Positions 59,501-64,000 of a stretch of 64,000 bases of DNA are shown piece by piece; positions within the stretch are counted from its first letter, which is position 1, and the number at the start of each line of letters is the position of its first letter. Position numbers and translations under genes: made by a program. The notes under the pieces were generated by a model. The model worked only from the letters and a program-made list of their open reading frames with translations. It was not told where the DNA came from and made no database searches. Origin of the DNA: Azolla pinnata (Eukaryota; Streptophyta; Polypodiopsida; Salviniales; Salviniaceae); contig JBBBWG010010000.1 in assembly GCA_037176905.1 (NCBI GenBank), positions 1-64,000 on the forward strand. The letters are read 5' to 3'.

Positions 59501-62500
59501 AGCTCTGACAAATCGGTCACTGGCTTATTGTTATAATACAAGTTCAGAACTTTTACAGACTTTGATCGACGAGCATCGTGCACATTCATCGTCACACTTT
59601 CTATAGTGTGACTTCCAACACACTTTACAAGGATGCGATTGTCAGTGAATTTGGTTTCAGACTTCAGACTATCAAGCTTCATGCGAGAATACGGTGCCTC
59701 CGGGCAGCTGCATGTTAAACAAGGTTCACTTTCAAGATAATAGCTGTCAAACTCCACCAAACTGCTGAGTGTATTGTATATCCGAGAGTTGGGATGGTTT
59801 GCAAGTAGCTCATTTTGAGACCGAAGCATATCAAATAACACTTTCACCATATCACTGTTCAGGCAAGACTGAACTACAGATCGTTCTTCATTGGTAGCAG
59901 TTGACCCAACAATACCTTTGCCTAAAATCCATGTAAGTAAATCTGTATACTCATTTATGTTCTGACCATAGGATGGCAAAACGGGCACCTTTTGCAAGAG
60001 CTTTCTCAGGATTATCTCTCTTATAATAGGCCTTCCATGGTACCAAGCTCCAATTAGAACAGTTTTTGCCTCTGTTCGCACACAAGCTGCATTCCATTCA
60101 ATCAAGAAAACATTAATGAACTGGAGAAGGATTTTTCCATCATCAGTTGCAAATTGTTCTACAACCAACTCCATATCCAAGAACGGTTTATCTGCAGTAC
60201 TATCAGTTGTGTCTTCACTTGAACCCTTCTTTTTTTTCCGTACATCTGTGGCTTGACTGCTTTGCTTTGCTTCATTTATAGCTGTTCCATTAACCACTTC
60301 TCCAGGTTCCCCTTTTTTGGAGGATGTGCCATACTCCTTACCAGCGTAGAATGCAAGAGAAAGAAGTTTTAAAGTTTGAAGTACAGATTCCTCCCCATAC
60401 ACAAATATTCCATTCAACAAAAACTGTATAACATCTGGATGCTTTGAGCAATATTTCTGCCAGTTCCGGGGCCTTGCAGCACCAACCTCTACAATGGTTG
60501 ACAGGCATTTGACCAGTTTGACACTTCGTTCATAGCTTAGAAGGGCTTGAAAACCACCAGCCTTTTGTACCAACTTAAATAGCTTTTTCACCTCCTTTGA
60601 AAGTTGCCAGGCATCCCTGACATGGTAATAATTACCCTTCGATCCACATAAATGCAGAAGCAACCTTCGGGCAAATCTTCGGATAGATGCAGTGTGAGGA
60701 TTGTTTATATATGAGCATAGTACTTCTTGCCAATCATCCCGGTTTAGATCTTGCCATAGCTTTGAATTCGCTTGGTCTTTCTCGCCTTGCTTTTCAGGGC
60801 GAACCAAATTATAGGCCAGACGAAATGCACTCTCCAGTAGGAGTCGGTGAAATTCGCCAAATAAATCATTTCGATGTGCTTTAGCATATGAATCTGTAAA
60901 GTAGGGAGCAAAATTTCCAGCCACGAACTCTTTCTTGACAGTAAGTAAAGCACCGCATACAGGACCACCTGAGTTAACTGCATATGATTCTTGATTTCTT
61001 GACTTAAAGACATGTGTTAGCTGCTGCAAAATGGAAAGGATATAATTTAACAACAGGTTCTGCCTCAGAGAAGCACATGCTCTGTCTAGCTGACCACAAG
61101 CATCAGCTTTGTGCTGAGCTTCTTCTGAATGAGATGAAACAGTCTGAGACGCGGCTACTGTCTGTGATGCATCACTCTTACTCGTGTTCTTTGAATTTGA
61201 ATGATCAGCACCAGGCTGATGCCAGTTCCTCAACATTAGATTGAAGAAGGTAAAAATAATAATAACCACTTCACCAAAATTTGAACGAGGTTTCACTGAT
61301 AATGGTATTTCCAAATTGAGTTCCTCCATAAGCAACCTAACAAAGCTTTCTAGGCTTATGCATTCTGTATCCACAATTTCCATGAATGGACTAGTTGCCG
61401 CTGAAGCTAGACGATAGAAAAACTGCATAAGAGGAACTGCTTCAGTACCAGAAGTACATTTTGCCCAGCCTCTACATTCATCTACGAGACCCTTAAGAAG
61501 CAAGGTGTTCAAGGCCCTCTTTGAAGCAGATATTGGCACATTCTTTATCTCAGAACGCATGGAAAGAGTGTCATTCATTTCAGAAATACCTTGAGTAGAG
61601 CGCAAATTAGCAGAATTGGACTCTGTGTTGACTTCATTAGCAAGTTGTGGATTTTCATCACTCAACTCATCTATGGATGCAAAATGCATTCGTGGACCAT
61701 CAGCTGCACCAGCACTTTCAAACTCAATGGGAACAGCAGACATAGAATGATCTCTGGAATGAGGTGCAGGTGGACTATCTCCATCCATAAGCTCATAGCA
61801 TGCTTCACAAAGATCAAAATCTGGGCACACGTTACAATGCCATCTACGACCTACTATAGGTACAGTCCCACAACCATCACAACAGTACTGCACTGATGAA
61901 TTTCCTCCATCTTCTTCTATCATACTTTGGCCATCTGGCCCACCAGTAACTGCACTATTTTCAACCGGCAGTGATATTTGTTTGGAAGTGTCACCAACTT
62001 CATCACTTGCAAGTATAGTTCTCTTGGGAAATGGTACTTGTAGCAGCCTTGATGACATGGCCAAACTGCAAATCAAACAAACAGAAAAATTAATTGCATT
62101 TGGTGCCTGACGAAACATCACTCTCTAATCATATCAATAAGGATGGTGTTGCAATAGGTCACACCTGCATGAAGCCCGAACTGCTTCATTAGGAAAAAAT
62201 AGCAGTTTTTTAATAAGTGCAACTGCAGGGGCAACCGACATCAATGTTCTGGACTCATTCTGTGCACAGAGGGAAAGACATTCCGCATAACCATAAATGA
62301 GATCTACAGATGGAAGCACCAGACTATTTACTGTTTCTGCATCCGGATTCTCCACTGTCAGCAGCTCCCATAACAGCCCCATTAAATCTTCTATTAATGA
62401 AGCGCCTGTATATTGATATAAAAAATACAATATCATAAACTGAGCGTGAAATAAATTTCTTATATTAGGCGGTATCTTACCATGGCACTCAAGGAAAGAG

Positions 62501-64000
62501 ATAAAGTTTCCTCTCCTGTGTAAAGCTATCTTACAAGCAGCACGCAGTAGAGCTGTGAACTCCTGGATCAAGCCAGGCAGTGCAGAGCCACCCAGGCGAA
62601 CTTTTGGTACAAGTAATGGACACACACGAGAAATGCTTGTGAGTCTCAAAGTGTCCATGGCCTGCACAATATAGCGTAATCACAATTAGCTGATCCAATT
62701 TATAAATGGAAGCCCTACAAGCTGTGCTTCTTTTTAACATCAGCCAAAGAATCTCACATAAATCATCAATGAGGTAATTACTTGGTAAAAAGAATCCTTT
62801 GCAGGGTAGAGAGCACGAAGGCAGTTCCTGGCAGCTTCCTGCAGTAATGGTTGTGTATCGCTTTCAAAGGCCAACTCCAACAAGGGCTTGCATCGTTTAC
62901 TACTGGCTTCCAAGCTAGCCCTGGCTGATTTCATTCTGATAGTCAGATAATAACTAGAAAGTAGCATGAAGCAGTCTGCTATTACTTGCTCCTCCATGGA
63001 AGCATTCTTCGTTACATTTTTTCCCCCATCTCCAATCTTGTCAGATACAAAGCCAGGCACCTCCATGTCTAAAATAGCCTCCAATTTCTCCTTCCATCCA
63101 AAGTCATCCTTTGATCTACCATACACTTCAAGACTTTCTATCCTTGGAGCAGAGAACCCTCCAAACGTTGGACCAACAAAAAGACTAAATTCTTCTTCTG
63201 CTAATAAAGCCTCTACATTGGTAAAAGGCAAATCATACCAGCGACGAACCCCTTCCTCCAACTTGACAGACCTCTGAAATATCCGTAGTTCAGTGGGAAC
63301 CTGACTAGTTCCAGAGTTACCTACATGTACACGACAGCCCACCATGACTGTATCCGCATTTGGATTATGGACTACAATCTGCAAAACCAGCAGCAAGAAT
63401 CAAGACCTTATCAGCCATCATTTCACAATCCATGAGCTGTTATCAAGTGAAATATAATCTAAAATGTAAAATCCGACCTTAAAACCAGATGGACTAGGGC
63501 TCTCCAGAAAACCATCCTCTGAAGCTAAGTTCAGTTTTGCACCTTCAGAGTCAAGGCTCCTCAAAATATCACCAGACAGTCTGATTTCACTAGTAATGCA
63601 ACTTGTTCTCTCAAAAAAATCTATAGGAAAAATTGGCGTCAGTGGATTTCCTGCTCTGCTTCCAAGAATAGCCTCCCCTAGCTTTTTAACTTGCTCTGCT
63701 TCAAGCCGTGGTACTTTTACATCACCAGAAGGCGATGCATCACCACCAGGCCCATATGTAAAAACTTGGAGGCTTCCATCATCATGCAATATCAAGACAT
63801 CATATTTTCCTTTAAGAAGGGACCTGTGTGCAGCAACCCCATCAATACGTGGAGAATTCAAATTTCCCGTTACCCTCATGTATTGCCCCTGTATTTCAGA
63901 TGGCCCCAAAGAAACAGCCACAGCTGAATTAGCCCTTTGTTTCGAGAGGCAAATGAATAAACCTTGTCCAATATCAGCTAGCTCCCTCCAGCTGTGTAAC
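53513..64000 (-). CDS. BIG: Auxin transport protein BIG (UBR4 family), C-terminal part, 5' end outside the window
   Basis: Twelve exons in phase, 5' to 3': from beyond 64000 to 63478, 63378-62782, 62661-62481, 62405-62165, 62065-57479, 57393-57171, 57042-56647, 56375-56232, 56139-55497, 55412-55036, 54942-54445 and 54367-53513. They encode about 3,088 residues, the larger part of a protein of about 5,000. Visible domains are a ZZ zinc finger ([20 protein letters not shown] to CEACYEL, about 61880-61790) and a Cys-rich ribbon region (CPRCSRY, CGHCHEN, CRQCRNI, CNECGY; about 59340-59190). The C-terminal E3 module of UBR4 proteins follows, with its partial-RING segment [15 protein letters not shown] (about 54850-54800) and [23 protein letters not shown] acts in auxin transport, light and hormone responses. 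Its animal relative UBR4 is an N-degron E3 ligase. The UBR box lies upstream, outside the window. Confidence 0.95.

Overview
This window is nuclear DNA of a land plant. The evidence is intron-bearing genes with GT-AG splice sites whose products match plant-specific families: an SBP-box/SPL transcription factor with a miR156 site, a PORR-domain organelle RNA-binding protein, a GEM-like GRAM protein, an RPK2-like receptor kinase and the giant BIG protein. Telomere-like TTTAGGG/AAACCCTAA motifs are scattered throughout. I cannot name the species. Gene density (about one gene per 6 kb), modest introns and the lack of any recognisable retroelement suggest a compact genome.

Layout, left to right. 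1-282: a partial plus-strand exon running in from the left. 308-4181 (-): a receptor-like kinase in seven coding exons. 5676-11018 (-): a nine-exon SAP-SAP-KH-CCCH nuclear RNA-binding protein. 11.0-13.5 kb: intergenic, with a 29-bp telomere-like minisatellite. 13465-15549 (+): a long low-complexity reading frame of doubtful status. 16691-20589 (-): a five-exon protein I do not recognise, with four 40-residue repeats. 21957-23148 (+): ribosomal protein eL32. 24354-25803 (+): a 2-oxoglutarate/Fe(II) oxygenase-like protein. 26679-27917 (+): a PORR-domain protein. 28.4-29.25 kb: local tandem duplications. 29697-33057 (-): an RPK2-like LRR receptor kinase with a tandemly duplicated poly-Asp/Cys-rich insert. 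33.3-34.4 kb: a compound ATC-rich satellite. 35600-38369 (-): a GEM-like GRAM protein. 41215-48130 (-): an SPL gene whose two introns are largely telomere-like minisatellites. 48.1-53.5 kb: intergenic, with simple repeats and a 0.46-kb MITE-like inverted-repeat element. 53513 to beyond 64000 (-): the 3' part of BIG (UBR4 family).

The genes do not form one pathway. They cover signalling (two receptor kinases, a GRAM protein), transcription and RNA control (SPL with miR156 site, SAP/KH/CCCH protein, PORR protein), translation (eL32) and ubiquitin-linked regulation (BIG). The unifying oddity is repeat behaviour. GAT/ATC triplet expansions appear inside several reading frames as poly-Asp or poly-His. 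Tandem duplications of 80-220 bp recur in introns and intergenic DNA. Telomere-like 6-8-mers have been amplified into minisatellites, above all inside the SPL gene.

Exon boundaries were set by hand from GT-AG sites, phase continuity and remembered family sequences. They are predictions without transcript support.
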